Positions 1-10,558 of a stretch of 64,000 nucleotides of DNA are shown here, piece after piece. The notes beneath the pieces were generated by a model. That model was not told the origin of the DNA and ran no database searches. It saw nothing but the letters and a program-made list of their open reading frames with translations. Origin of the DNA: Cordia subcordata (lineage: Eukaryota > Streptophyta > Magnoliopsida > Boraginales > Cordiaceae); contig JAPTOF010000030.1 in the NCBI GenBank assembly GCA_028554755.1, forward strand, positions 1,178,001 through 1,242,000. The letters run 5' to 3'. Position 1 is the stretch's first letter. The number at the start of each line of letters is the position of its first letter. The position numbers and the translations under genes were made by a program.

Positions 1-2004
1 CTTGCTGCAATACAATTTATAAATCATATCCAAGATACATACAAATAGGTTGAAGCATTGTTTGGAGCATATTATCTCTTGGAATCAATCCGTTTTTGTG
101 AAAGGTAGACTTATCAATGAGAATATCCATATTGCCCATGATCTCTTAATGGGATATTCGAGATGCCACATCTCTCCTAGCTACGCCCTCAAAATTGATT
201 TCATGAAAGCTTTTGACACCCTTAATTGGAGCTTCATCAAAATGGCACTTATTGCTTTTGGATTTCCATCAAAGTTTGTTGACTGGATCATGGCATGTAT
301 CTCCTCTCCTAGCTTCTCCATCTCCATTAATGGTAGTTTGGAAGAATACTTCATTGGTGCAAATGGTATTAGACATGGTGATCCACTTTCACCTTACATC
401 TTTGTTATTGCTATGGAAGTCTTTACTTGCATGCTTAATCAACTTGATAGCAATTCAAATTGTGGGTTTTATCCCTTTGCACTAAGCTCAAACTCAATCA
501 CCTTTGCTTTGCGGATAATCTTTTTATCTTTTGCAAAGGCAATCTCACATCCATCAAAAGTATCATGAGATCTCTTGAGGCATTCTCCACATACTCGGGC
601 CTGAGAATTAACAATAGCAAAAATGATATCTTCTTTGGTAGGGTACCTCATGATGAAAAGCATGTAATTTTGAATGAAATGGACTTCAACAAAGGGAAAC
701 TTCCTATTAGATACTTAGGTATCCCACTTGTATCTAGAAAGTTAAGAAAGATGGACTTCTTACCACTCTTGTAGAAGATCAACAACAAGGTGGAACATTG
801 GACTAATCATTGGCTTTCATATTTAGGAAGACTCCTACTTATCAAGTCTACTCTTACACAAATATATGCATATTGGACAAGTACCATTCTTATCCCCAAG
901 AACATTTTTGGAGAGATATATGCTTGGAAAGATATATGCTTGCCATACAAACAAGATGGATAGGGTGTCAGGAAGCTCGATGAGATTAACAAAACCTTCA
1001 TGCTGCTCAAAACTTTTTGTAGAATGTACGCATCAAGAAACATTCTTTGGAGCAAATGGATTCATGAGAACTACATCAGAGATAACTCCATCTGGATGAT
1101 TCCGTACCCACATGATGCTAGTTGGGTTTTTAAATGCCTATTGAATTTTCAGGATAAAGCAAGGAAACACATCAATCATACCTTGGGAAATGGAAGCTCC
1201 ACCTTCTTTTGGCATGATAAATGGCATCCTAAAGGCATTCTTTTTGAACATTGGCGTGAAGCAATTCCTTTTCCTCACCAAAATGCAAAGGTTAGCTCTC
1301 TTTTTCTCAATGGATCTTGGAATTGGCCGGTGTTTTTGCCCAATATTTCTTCACCCACATTTAATATCATAAGTGATTGCGAAGGTAACTATTGCTGGTC
1401 ACTCTTATCTGATGGCAATTTCTCCTTCAAGAGCTCATAGGAACATATTAGGAAGAAAGGTGAACATTTTATAGGACACAACTTGGTTTAGTTCAAAGGC
1501 CATAATCTGCGAGATAGCTTCATCATTTGGTTGGCTTTTAAAGACAAGATTAACACCAAATAGAGACTTCTTTATTGGGGCTTCAACATTAACCCACTTT
1601 GCACTTTTTGCCACATGGGTTGTGAAACTAGAGAGCATCTCTTCTTTTCATGTTGGTTCACGAGGAGAATTTCGAGAAAAGGACTTACGCTTAGCAACAG
1701 CCCGTTGCATCTTATTGAATGGGATAGCATTCTTGATTGCCTAACTCCATATATGCTTGAAAGCAACTTGAAGGCTACAACACTCAAGCTTCTTTTTGGT
1801 GCAACAATTTACCACCTTTGGATGGAAAGAAATAAAAGACTACTTAGCAAGGAAGTGCAAACTGAAGAAAATATTTTTGTAACTATTTACAATGAGGTTC
1901 GATGTAAAATCTCTCTTTGTAAAAAGTTTCCTTCAAATAGTGCAAATATCAACATAGGAAATATGTGGAAGCTCGACATATCGTTATTTGAGCTTCTTTT
2001 GTAA
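1..2004 (+). pseudogene. LINE ORF2 remnant (RT + zf-RVT), E1
   Basis: Would encode the reverse transcriptase that copies the LINE RNA at the target site. Visible in order are RT block ISWNQSVFVKGRLINENI (about 83-136), the catalytic block MKAFDTLNW (204-230), the GDP turn (written RHGDP instead of RQGDP), FADNLFIFCKG near 510-545, YLGIPLVSRKLRK near 712-750, and the zf-RVT knuckle CTFCHMGCETREHLFFSC near 1600-1650. The second Asp of the catalytic FADD is Asn, which should abolish polymerisation. A frameshift near 480 and stops near 772, 960, 1438 and 1490 also break the frame. The natural stop is the TAA at 2002-2004. Confidence 0.9.
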
Positions 2005-2054
2005 ATCTTGTAAAGTTCAATATCAATGAAATACCACACTTGGTCTGCAAAAAA
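1..2054 (+). mobile_element. E1: 3' part of a plant L1-type LINE (ORF2 RT to poly(A))
   Basis: The element enters from the left window edge inside the RT domain and ends with ORF2, a short 3' UTR and the terminus GGTCTGC-A6 at 2041-2054. Its 5' boundary and left TSD lie outside the window. The DNA immediately after the poly(A) is the C-terminal part of an unrelated ORF1-only element (E2), so E1 was inserted into E2. Identification as a LINE is secure from the RT and zf-RVT protein motifs; the exact 3' boundary is accurate to a few bases. Confidence 0.9.
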
Positions 2055-2345
2055 TCTAATGGTTCAGCCCCATCAACAAATGCCCAATTGGATGGCAATC
2101 GATTTGAAACTCTTAAAGCAAATGATGGTGCTTCAAATGAAGTGGAAAATTTGGCCGTGAATGAGAAAGAAAATGAAGTGGTTATTGAAAAAGAGGATGT
2201 CAATGTTGCTGCCAATCAAGATGTCAATTTGGAAGAAACTTGCTTGAATCATGCAGTTGCCAATGTGGATAAGGAAGAAGGAGAAATGATTGATTACTCA
2301 CGGCTTGTTCACCCACTCAGAAATGAAGACCAGTCTTACACTTGA
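2055..2345 (+). pseudogene. ORF1 C-terminal tail (E2)
   Basis: About 96 codons are open, in frame from the E1 junction to a TGA at 2343. The peptide is acidic and starts with NAQLDGNRFETLKAND, matching the DGNRFASLDALD and NNRFAVLNAN segments that follow the zinc knuckle in the other type A ORF1 copies (E9, E14). It lacks the DUF4283 and knuckle domains because the 5' part is separated by E1. I recognise it only by similarity to its neighbours. Confidence 0.75.
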
Positions 2346-2524
2346 CTTGTTTGTTGTTTTTGGATAAGTAGCAATGAAGATGAAACTTTACCCTCGAGCA
2401 ACCGCAAGTCCTTGATACTTTGACTTTCAATTTTGTTGTATGTTTTGTTTTCTCTTTGAGATTGATGTTACCTCTTGTCTCATGGATGTGATGTTTTCCT
2501 TGATGCTTTTGTGTTTTGAACTTG

Positions 2525-2574
2525 CCCTTCAAGCCGTGATTTGCTTTATCTTGTTGTATCTTTGGCTTGAGGGG
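2525..2574 (+). other. 3'-UTR stem-loop of E2
   Basis: CCCTTCAAGCC (2525-2535) pairs over 11 positions with GGCTTGAGGGG (2564-2574), with one G.U pair. The loop contains TTGTATC, as in the other copies. It lies about 55 bases before the poly(A). Confidence 0.8.
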
Positions 2575-2636
2575 TTTTGGGTTGTACTTATTACAAATTG
2601 CGATTTATTAAAAAACTTACTTAGTCCGCAAAAAAA

Positions 2637-3210
2637 TATATATATGTAAAGCTAACCTCTTGAAGCATGGGGCCTTTGATGAAGCTATAACCATCACAAG
2701 CTTTGTTCCTGCTCATGAACAAGGCCACAAAAAATTTTACTATAAGGGCATTGCAATAACAACTCCCTAGTCTTCTTCCCTATGATTAAAGATACTTATC
2801 TTGAGAGAATAGCCTCTTGTGTGGGAATAAGCAAAGTAATGTGCTCTTGAAAATCTAGAGCAAAAACCACACAATAAGTGTGTACTATGTGTTGTAGTAT
2901 TCTCTTGCCAAAATGGAAGAGATCAACTACAAAATTTTTTGGATGCTAGAAATGGTTTAAGGTCTTGCCTATTTATAGGAAAAGTTTGGCACTTAAATCT
3001 TGTAAACTTTCCATGTGGGAAACTTTTCCTAGTAGTAAAGGTTTGCCACATGTCATGGAAGTTACTTGTACAATTTGAATTCTTCTTGTAGTAACTTTCT
3101 AGCACATGTCTTTGAAGATTGGGCCAAGCCAGTGAGCTTGAAGAGAGAAAGTTTGAACAAGATAGTGAGCTTGTTACTTTAGGGCTCCCTCAAACTCCTT
3201 AACTTTTTAA
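2637..3210. other. Unassigned spacer
   Basis: About 570 AT-rich bases without a credible coding frame and without LINE similarity that I can see. The palindromic CCTATTTATAGG at 2968-2979 reads as a TATA-like box on the minus strand and could be from an LTR or promoter, but I found neither paired LTR ends nor a primer-binding site. The last bases (AAATGATTTTTGG, from about 3208) are the ORF2 start of E3. Confidence 0.4.
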
Positions 3211-4748
3211 ATGATTTTTGGAGCATGGAACACTAGAGGTTTCAATTCCTCTAGCAAACACAAGGAAGTTAAGCTTTTCATCAATAAATATTCCTCGGAT
3301 TATTTTTGTATCATGGAGACCAAGGTTGGGAATGATACGCATATTGTAAAGTACTTCCTCTCCTTGGGGTTTAAAAGTTACTTGTATGATAACATGGCTG
3401 GCCGCACTTGGTTCTTTTGGAAGTCTCATATCTCTACCACCATTCTTCACACTTTTGACTAAGGTATGCTTTGCTACTTGGAACTTCCCTCTCATTGTCC
3501 AATCTTTGTTGCTTTTGTGTATGGTAGGAATGAACTACAAATAAGGCTTCATCTCTGGAGAAGAATCAAAAGATGGATCGCTTGGTGTAGAGATGCCCCA
3601 CTTTGCATTCTTGGAGATTTCAATGAAATTCTTTATTGTGGGGAAAGATACTCTTGCTCTACTATCCCCTTAAATGCTTGAAGCTTCAAGAATTGTGTTA
3701 CGCAGTTGGGATTGGTTGAGTTCAAATCTTTTGGCCTTCACGTTACTTGGACCAACAACAACACTCATGGCAATCTTATTACTTAAAAGTTGGATAGGGC
3801 CTTGATCAACTCATATTGGATGGAAAGTTTGGAGGACTCTCATCTTATTATTGGCCAACCTAGCATCTCGAACCATTGCCTAATTATTTTTCATTCTCAC
3901 AAGGCAAGGCATTTCTCTCCTAAGCCATTTGTATTCTACAACGCTTGGACTTCTTATGGGTTATTCTTACATACTATTCATAAGCAATAGAGTGCTCGAG
4001 TTTTTGGCACTCCAATGTTCATCCTCTATCAAAAGCAAAAGTTGCTCAAGAAGGCTTTAAAGGAGGCTGATAAGAGGCATTTCTCGTGCATTCCTCAACA
4101 ACTAAATGATCTTAGAAATTCAATTGAGAAACTTCAACACAATATGCTCAATGGCTATCTCAACGAGGATATTCTTCTTAAGGAGAAAGAGCTTATGGTG
4201 AATGTTGAGGAGCTTGAAGCCACATATACGAAGATACTCCACCAAAAAGCTAGAATTCATTGGATTAAAGAAGGTGATGCAAATACTAAAGTCTTCCACA
4301 ACTTTATCAAAGGAAAAAAGAGTATAAATACTATTCATGCCATCAATGATGAAAATGGGTCTCCTATCACTTCTACGGATGGTATCAAAGCTAAGTTCCT
4401 CAAATTCTTCAAGGATCTCATTGGCACTCCATCTCAATCCAAAGCAAATATAGACATCATTAAAGGGATTTTGACAAGCAAATTGATGACGATTGCATTA
4501 ACAAGTTGGCTATCCCTATTACCTCAGAAGAGATCAAAGAAACTCTTTTTCCTCTCAATCCAAACAAAAGCCTTAGGATGGATGGTTTGACTTCTCATTT
4601 TTATAAGGAAGCTTGGAGCATTGTTGGGAATGATGTGCTCAAAGCTATTCAATTCCAACAAGCTTCTTAAATAGGTAAACTTTACATACATTGCCCTTGT
4701 TCCTAAAGTTCAAAACCCTACTTGGGTTAAAGACTTTAGGCCAATTTC
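3211..4748 (+). mobile_element. E3: LINE ORF2 5' half, interrupted by E4
   Basis: Holds the ORF2 start, endonuclease, linker and the first RT block (KDFRPISF), then stops abruptly at the poly(T) of the antisense LINE E4. The upstream boundary is unclear, because the expected ORF1 is not recognisable in the spacer before it. A 56-bp sense zf-RVT fragment at 10316-10371, on the far side of E4, may be its continuation after a large deletion. Confidence 0.8.
3211..4748 (+). pseudogene. LINE ORF2 remnant (EEP endonuclease + linker + RT start), E3
   Basis: The EEP endonuclease nicks target DNA to prime reverse transcription. Seen are MIFGAWNTRGFN at the start (the family usually has SWN), METKVG near 3313, LGDFNEILY near 3610, and SNHCLIIFH near 3868, where the catalytic SDH motif has become SNH. 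A linker follows at 4015-4590, with the family signature HQKARIHWIKEGDANTKVFHN, then KDFRPIS. Stops near 3460, 3680 and 3787 and several frameshifts make it non-coding. Confidence 0.88.
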
Positions 4749-4839
4749 TTTTTTTAGTAAGTGTGATTTTCATTTCAAACTTCAAATGTACAAAAAGCTT
4801 TACAAAAAGAAAAGAAAGTCAAAAAAACCTAGACAAAAA

Positions 4840-5224
4840 TATTTTCAAGTTTCTGTAAGCTACATATCTCAATATTTGCCTTAGTAGAAGAGAATTTTCT
4901 ACCAAAAGTAACTTTACATCTCACATCATTATAAATAGTGACAAAAAGACTTTCCTCAGTCAAAGCTTTGTTGTTGAAGAGTCTTCTATTTCTTTCCAAC
5001 CAAATATGGCAGCTCCAAACATGTGCTTCAAGATAGTGGCCTTCAAGCTTTTCTCAAGGGAATGTGGTGAAAGATCGCCAATAATATCATCCCATTCAAT
5101 AAGGTGGAATGGGCAATTTGTGAGTTGAATCCCAGTTCTCCAAATTCTTCTTGTAAAACTACAAGAGGAAAACAAGTGATCCCTAATTTCACTTGCTAAG
5201 TGGCAAAAGGTGCAAAGAGAGTTT
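4840..5224 (-). pseudogene. LINE ORF2 C-terminus (zf-RVT second half), E4
   Basis: Minus-strand codons give FCHLASEIRDHLFSSC, FTRRIWRTGIQLTNCPFHLIEW, LKATILKHMFGAAIF and the C-terminal family signature close to LQKLENIF near 4840. This is the half of the zinc domain that continues the E4 sequence to the right of E5. It contains frameshifts around the IWLERNR position. Confidence 0.82.
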
Positions 5225-5299
5225 TTTCTTATGGGACAAGTAAGTATGATTGTATTCAACTAAATCATGTAGTATATACAAGTACAAAGTGGAGATGGT

Positions 5300-8200
5300 A
5301 CAAAAGAACATATACAATAATATCTTCTAATCTCCACAATTTGCATAAAGATTTGTTCAAAAGTGAGGAAGCAAATTTTCTACAATTTAAGAGTTTAACT
5401 CTAGCATCATTGAAAATAGCATGAAAGATGGACTACTCAGTTTTGGCTTAATGCTTGAAGATGCATTGATTCCTTTCAATCTAAATATGATAAATGGTTG
5501 CACCAAATAGATGCTTGACAATGGTGGCCTTTTCTAACAAATCAAGTTTTCTAGAATTAGAGAGAGTTGAAGCCCTTTTCTCCAAATCCGTCTAGTGAAA
5601 CTACATTAAAAAAAGAAATGCTTTCTTCTTTCACAACCCATATGACAAAAAATGCAAGATGGATTTATGTTGAGCCCCCAATGTAAAATTCTGAATTTTG
5701 TACTTAGCCGATCAAGGTAGGCAAGCCAAACAATAAAGCTATGTCTTGAATTATGCCCCTTGTGCCAAATGATGTTGTAACCCTCGAAAAGATTGCCCTT
5801 CTTTCTAATGTGTTCCCAAGTGTGCTTGAAAGAGAAATCCTCATTTGGAGAAAGTGTCCATAAAGTTTTATCCAAGGTGTCTTCATGAGGTGTAAAATTT
5901 GGTACATCAATGTGAAGAAGATGAGTTGGCCAATTCCAAGTGCCATTTGTGAAGATGTCACAAGCCTTAGAAAAGAGAGGGGGAGTTGGAAAAGTGCTTG
6001 TCCAATGCTCCAAGAAGAAACCTTCTTTGTGCCAATTGTCAATTAAAAAAAAAAAGGTATTGGTCCCATTTCCAATATTGTGATGAATGATGCTTTTTGC
6101 AATACCTCGGCACCTCAAAATCATCTTGAAGATTTAACTAGCATCCCTAAGAGTTTACAACACCCAAATGGAAGAATCTTTGATGTAATTTGAGTGGATC
6201 CATTGACTCCAAAGCATTTCTTTTGCTGCATACATCCTCCAAACATTCTCCAAAATATTTTGAGCATGTAGACCATATTGATTTTCTTAATACTTTTAAT
6301 ACCAAGCCCTCCCTTATGCAAGGGGAAGACAAACCTCCTTCCAAGCCACCTTGGGGCCCATACCTCTCCACAAGAAAGCCTTAAATTTTGATTCAATGGC
6401 AGCCAAGACACCTTTACGAATAAGAAGAGCATTTGCCCAATATGCACAAAGTTGAGTAAGGATTGATTTAATAAGCACAAGTCTACCCATAAACGAGAGC
6501 CAATTATTGCACCAAGAATCAATTCTCATATAGATTTTTTCTAAGAGAGGATAGCAATTAGCTTTTCTAAGCTTTCTTGAGACAAGAGAGATACCCAAAT
6601 AACAAATTGGAAGTTCTCCTTTATTGAATCCAAGTCTTTCAACAATTGCCATTCTATCATCACAAAGGACCTCACCAAAGAAAATGTCACTTTTAACTTT
6701 ATTGATTTCAGCCCGAAGTATGAAGAGAAAGTCATCAAAGTATTCATGACACAATCAATAGATCTCAAATCCCCTTTGCAAAAGATAAAGAGATCATCCA
6801 CAAAACAAAGATGGTTTAGCTTTAAGTGAGAACATTTTGGATGGAAATGAAAGCTTGTGCTATTCTTCTACTCGTTAAGCATACAAGAAAGCACCTCCAT
6901 ACAAAGAACAAAATGGTAAAGAGAGATAGGGTCTTCTTGCCTAATGCCATTTGTTTTAAGAAAGTAGCCTTCCAAACCACCATTAAGGGCAATAGAGAAG
7001 CTAGGAGTTGTAACACAAGCCCTAATCCAATCCACAAATTTTTTAGGAAAGCCAAAAGTAAGGAGAGTGCATTCAATAAAACTCCAATTCAAAGTATCAA
7101 AAGCCTTCATAAGATCAACTTTAAGAGCACATCTTGGGGAGATATGGCTTCTACAATAACCTCTCAAAATGTCATGTGCAAGAAGAATGTTTTCATGAAT
7201 GAGCCTATTCTTGATAAAAGTTGATTGATTCCATGAAATAATTTGATGTAACCAAGCTTTGAGCCTATTAGCAATAATCTTGCCGATACATTTGTAAATG
7301 GTGTTGCAACAAGAAATTGGCCTAAAATCTTTAACCATAGAGGGATTTGGGACTTTAGGCACAAGTGCAATAATGGTGGAATTTACCTCCTTTAGAAGCT
7401 TACTTGATTTAAAGAAGGTGCTGATTGCATTTGTAACATCTTTCCTAACTATCTCCCAAGAAACCTTGTTGAAATGAGATGTAAAGCCATCCGGTCCCAG
7501 ACTCTTGTTAGGATTAAGAGAGAAAAGTCTATCCTTGGTGGTAGCAAAATTATCACCAATTGATTTTCCAAGGATGTTCCTCAAGATTTCCACACTAACA
7601 TGTGAAGATTTAGTGCCTAGGAGTTTTATGTAGTAGCCAATGAATTCATTTTTCACTTCAAAATTCTCCAAAAGAAGATGCCCATTCTCATTCTTGATTG
7701 CATGAATAGTATTTTTTATCTTCCTTCCTTTCACAGTATTATGAAAGAATTTGGTGTTTGAATTCCCTTCTTTGATCCATGCTAATCTTGATTATTGGAT
7801 AAGCATAGCTTTATAAGTAGTATCAAGACTTTCCAAGTTGATCAAAATACTTTTTTCCTTGTCAAAAAGTTCAGCATTATGCTCACCATTAAGGAGTGCA
7901 CATTGGATAGCCTCAAGTTCCCCATGAAGATCTTTGATGGCATTTGGAATACAAACAAAATGCTTCTTATCAAAAGATTTGAGTGCTTGCTTGAGAATTC
8001 TTTGCTATTGATAGAGAATGAACATTGGGGTACCAAAGACCCATGTACTCCAATGTTCTTTGACAAGCTTCAAGAAGTTCAAGTGAGAAGTCCAAGCATT
8101 ATAAAATTTGAAAGGCTTAGGGGAGGATTGCCTAGTATTACAAGTATGCATGATAAGAGGGCAATGATTGGAAATTCTGGGGCTATCTACCAATAGGAAA

Positions 8201-8839
8201 GAATAATGGTAATTGTGGAGCCAACTGGGATTTAACACGGCTCTATCAAGTTAGCTTGCCAAAAAGTTGCCAACATCCCCTTTGTTTGTCCAGGTAAAGT
8301 GAGGCCCATGAGCTTTTGCTTCTTGCACATTTGCATTAGCAACAAAAGTTTTGAAGTCCCAAGCACTTTTGGGGATGGATAAAGAGTTTGGTTTATCCCT
8401 ACTATGCAAGACCTCATTGAAATCACTCAAAATACAAAGATCACTTTCTTCACACCAAGAGGACCAAATTTCAAGTTTATTCCAAAGTTTCCTTCTATTT
8501 GAAGCTTCATTTCGGTTGTAGATGAAAGCAACAAGGAAAGATTTATGTATATGATCATCAAAATGGTAGAGAAGAGCTTGATCACAAGAATCAATAAAAG
8601 TTGCTTGGATGTTTTTCTTCCAAAATAGACAAATCCACACCTTAACTTCATTATCTAAATGATTTGCAAAGCCAAGATTTTCAAAACCAGAACCAATAAG
8701 GTTGATGCTATCACTACAAACCATTTTGTTCTCTAAAAGATGAAAGATGTCCAAGTGATGTTTATTAATCAGCATCATGACTTCTTTTTGTTTATTAGGG
8801 GAGTTAAGTTCCCTAATGTTCCAAGAGCAAAACTTCACT
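5300..8839 (-). pseudogene. LINE ORF2, complete in length but decayed, E5
   Basis: Full domain order on the minus strand: EEP (KFCSWNIRELNSPNKQKEV near 8838, LLENKM, LSDFNEVLHS, SNHCPLIMHT), linker to about 7740, RT (KDFRPISCCNTIYK, LKVDLMKAFDTLNW, RQEDPISLY, HLCFVDDLFIF), thumb (YLGISLVSRKLRK) and zf-RVT (CIFCHMGCERRKHFFF near 5610), ending CKLWRLEDIIV near 5310. Several catalytic positions are damaged: GDFNE is SDFNE, SDH is SNH, QGD is QED. The usual stop after DIIV is changed to a sense codon. Multiple frameshifts and stops are present. Confidence 0.9.
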
Positions 8840-9491
8840 GAGAAGGTGGAATAGGAGCATTATGCCTCTTATTTTGATTGCCATGAACATTTGGAGTGCT
8901 ATTACAACTCAACTCTATTTCGAAATTTGACTTTCAGCAAGTTTTAGAGAACCATCTTCAATATCTCCCGCTTGATCAAGGACCTCAAGATGATTAGAAT
9001 GTAACATTTTGGAGCTAGAGGGATCAAGCGTTACCTAGGGAGAGGGATGCCGAGGGGTAGTCTCCTTGCCTTTAGAAGGCAAATCAGTAACAATAGGTTA
9101 CTTGGAGATGTCCTTCAAAGGGTCTTGTTTCTTGCCCACTACTTGCCATTCATAATGAACTTTAGGGGGTTGCTTGGTGGCTTGCCTTTGAGGTTGGGTT
9201 TTCAAAGGGCAATTTTCATCAACATGACCAACCATTCTGCAAAGACTGCACTTTTTTGGTTTCTATGCATACTCAACTCCAACCTTTGCTCTTGAGCCAT
9301 TTCTTAATTTTGGGAAGATAACATCTAGAAGGTTACCCTCCAAATCCACTTCAATGCAAACTCTAGAAAACTCTAAATTTCTCCTTGAATCAGTAAGTAC
9401 ACCATTTGAATTGGTTTTCCAATGAAGGATGCAAGATAACCAAGTCCTCTTATAGAATAAAGGCTCATTGGGACCTCATAAAGTTTAACCC
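8836..9491 (-). pseudogene. ORF1 C-terminal half (type B DUF4283 + zinc knuckle), E5
   Basis: Minus-strand reading gives VKLYEVPMSLYSIRGLGYL, SFIGKPIQM, then after a frameshift VCIEVDLEGNL, PKLRNGSRAKVGVEYA and the knuckle CSLCRMVGHVDENC (CX2CX4HX4C). This is followed by EWQVVGKKQ and a serine-rich tail ending PIPPSQ-stop. The ORF1 stop TGA shares TG with the ORF2 initiator, here GTG where other copies have ATG. ORF1 proteins of this class bind the element RNA. The type B signature (ESRxNLEFARVCIEVDLE) is the one found in units that also carry ORF2. Confidence 0.85.
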
Positions 9492-9508
9492 AGGTGCAAA
9501 GAGAGTTT

Positions 9509-10315
9509 CTTACGATGCCCCATTGAAGCAATTTATATTTGGTGTAGAGCTTATCTTTAAAAGCAACCCAAGCAATAAAAGCTTGTCTAGGATTGAAGCC
9601 CTTAAACCAAGTCAAATGAAAGCCCAAAGAAACATCACCTTTGCTTCCAAGTGTGCCTGTAAGAGAAGGTCCCATTTTTTGAAAGAGTCCAAACAAAATC
9701 ATCTTGATGTCCATCAATGAGGCCAAATGAAGGGGGTCAATATGCAATAGACTCATCGGCCAATTCCATCCATGATTTGAGTAAATGTAACAAACCCTAG
9801 CATTTTATGAAGGGTGAGAAAAGATGTTGCTTCCATAATGAGAAAGAATACCCGTTGGGTACCAATTGTCATTCCAAAAAGAGGTAGATCTTCCATTTCC
9901 CAAAACATGCTTAATGCTTTCTAACTTCTTCTCGCACATTCAAGAGACATGTTAGGACCCAACTAACATTTTTTAGGCAATGCATAGTCCAAATACATTC
10001 ATCTTTTATATAGTTTGAATGAATCCCGGCTCCAAAGGCTGTCCCTATAAGAATACATTCTCCAAAAAGCTTTAAGGAGAAAAGTGACATTGATGTCTTC
10101 AAGCTTCTGAATTCCAAGACCACCTTCTTTCAAAGACAAGCAAATATCCCTCCAAGCAACTTTAGGGCCCATATTTCTTCAAAGAAAGGATTTAAACTTT
10201 GATTCAAAAGTGGAAACAATGCTTTTTGGAAGATGAATAACACTAGCCCAAAATGCACGAATTTGGACAAAGGTAGATTTGATGAGAACATGTCTACCCG
10301 TATAAGAAAGTTTGT
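9509..10315 (-). pseudogene. LINE ORF2 fragment (RT thumb to zf-RVT first half), E4
   Basis: Minus-strand motifs in order are GRHVLIKSTLVQIRAFWAS, SKFKSFL, NMGPKVAWRDICLSLKEGGL, WRMYSYRDS, FGKWKIYLFLE-like decayed sequence, SFIDSLLHIDPLHLAS and FKDKLYTKYKLLQWGIVRNSLCT. The zinc knuckle continues at 5224 downwards. Because E5 interrupts it, a fortuitous minus-strand frame (9756-9373) reads from this ORF2 straight into E5 ORF1; this is an insertion artefact. Confidence 0.85.
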
Positions 10316-10371
10316 TTGCTAGAAGAATTTGGAGAAAAGGGCTTCAACTTACCATGGTCCATATGTTCAAT
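10316..10371 (+). other. E6: short sense zf-RVT fragment
   Basis: Reads FARRIWRKGLQLTMV on the plus strand, the segment right after the zf-RVT knuckle. It sits between the truncated 5' end of antisense E4 and the 5' UTR of E7. It may be a remnant of E3 on the far side of E4, with the intervening RT deleted, or an independent fragment; it is too short to decide. Confidence 0.6.
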
Positions 10372-10558
10372 GAAAATACTCTCTCTTCTCTTTAATTTTC
10401 TCGCCACCAGCCACCACTTCACCACCTTCCTTTACCACCACATACTACAAAATTCCATCTTTTCTCTCATCTTTTAACCTTTTTTTCCAGCCCCAACATT
10501 TGAAACCTAAACACTTTTCCATACCCATCCCCCAAACCCCATCATTTGATTTTCCATC
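10372..10558 (+). promoter_or_regulatory. 5' UTR of E7
   Basis: Pyrimidine-rich start with CTCTCTCTTCTC, then repeated CCACCA/CCACC triplets and a CCCCAAACCCC run up to the ORF1 start region. The same arrangement precedes ORF1 in E11, E14, E19, E20 and E24. In LINEs the internal promoter lies in this region; promoter activity is inferred only. Confidence 0.6.

Larger units (their letters stand above)
2055..2636 (+). mobile_element. E2: 3' remnant of an ORF1-only LINE
   Basis: Contains the acidic C-terminal tail of an ORF1 protein, a 3' UTR with a stem-loop at 2525-2574 and the terminus TTAGTCCGC-A7. It begins directly at the end of E1, which separates it from its 5' part outside the window. 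No ORF2 lies between the ORF1 stop and the poly(A), as in the other stem-loop elements here. Confidence 0.8.
5225..9491 (-). mobile_element. E5: 4.3 kb antisense LINE with partial ORF1 and whole ORF2
   Basis: Bounded by a 17-bp perfect TSD, AGGTGCAAAGAGAGTTT, at 5208-5224 and 9492-9508. The poly(T) (3' end) is at 5222-5227, followed by the reversed terminus GGGACAAGTAAG. The 5' end is truncated inside the ORF1 DUF4283 domain at WVKLYEVPMSL. Order on the minus strand: ORF1 C-terminal half (9491 to about 8838), ORF2 EEP, linker, RT, zf-RVT, 3' UTR. It was inserted into the zf-RVT domain of E4. The perfect TSD suggests a moderately recent event, although the ORFs are badly broken. Confidence 0.93.
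4749..10315 (-). mobile_element. E4: antisense LINE, split by E5
   Basis: The minus-strand element starts with poly(T) at 4749-4755 (its 3' end). It covers the ORF2 C-terminus at 4840-5224 and, after the E5 insertion, resumes at 9492 and runs to about 10315, where RT sequence (GRHVLIKST on the minus strand) stops. Joining the two parts restores the zf-RVT knuckle, LCT in the right part and FCHLASEIRDHLF in the left. I could not find its own TSD. Confidence 0.85.

Noticed and set aside
2637..3210. Solo LTR or viral promoter
   Set aside because: Only a TATA-like palindrome; no TG...CA ends, TSD or primer-binding site seen. Kept as unassigned.
6826..7224. 132-codon plus-strand frame rich in Lys/Thr
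   Set aside because: It is the antisense shadow of the E5 RT, which has recognisable catalytic blocks on the minus strand.
9373..9756. Minus-strand 127-codon frame joining zf-RVT-region sequence to ORF1 sequence, as if a new fusion protein
   Set aside because: The join coincides with the E5 TSD at 9492-9508; it is a chance read-through from E4 ORF2 into inserted E5 ORF1.
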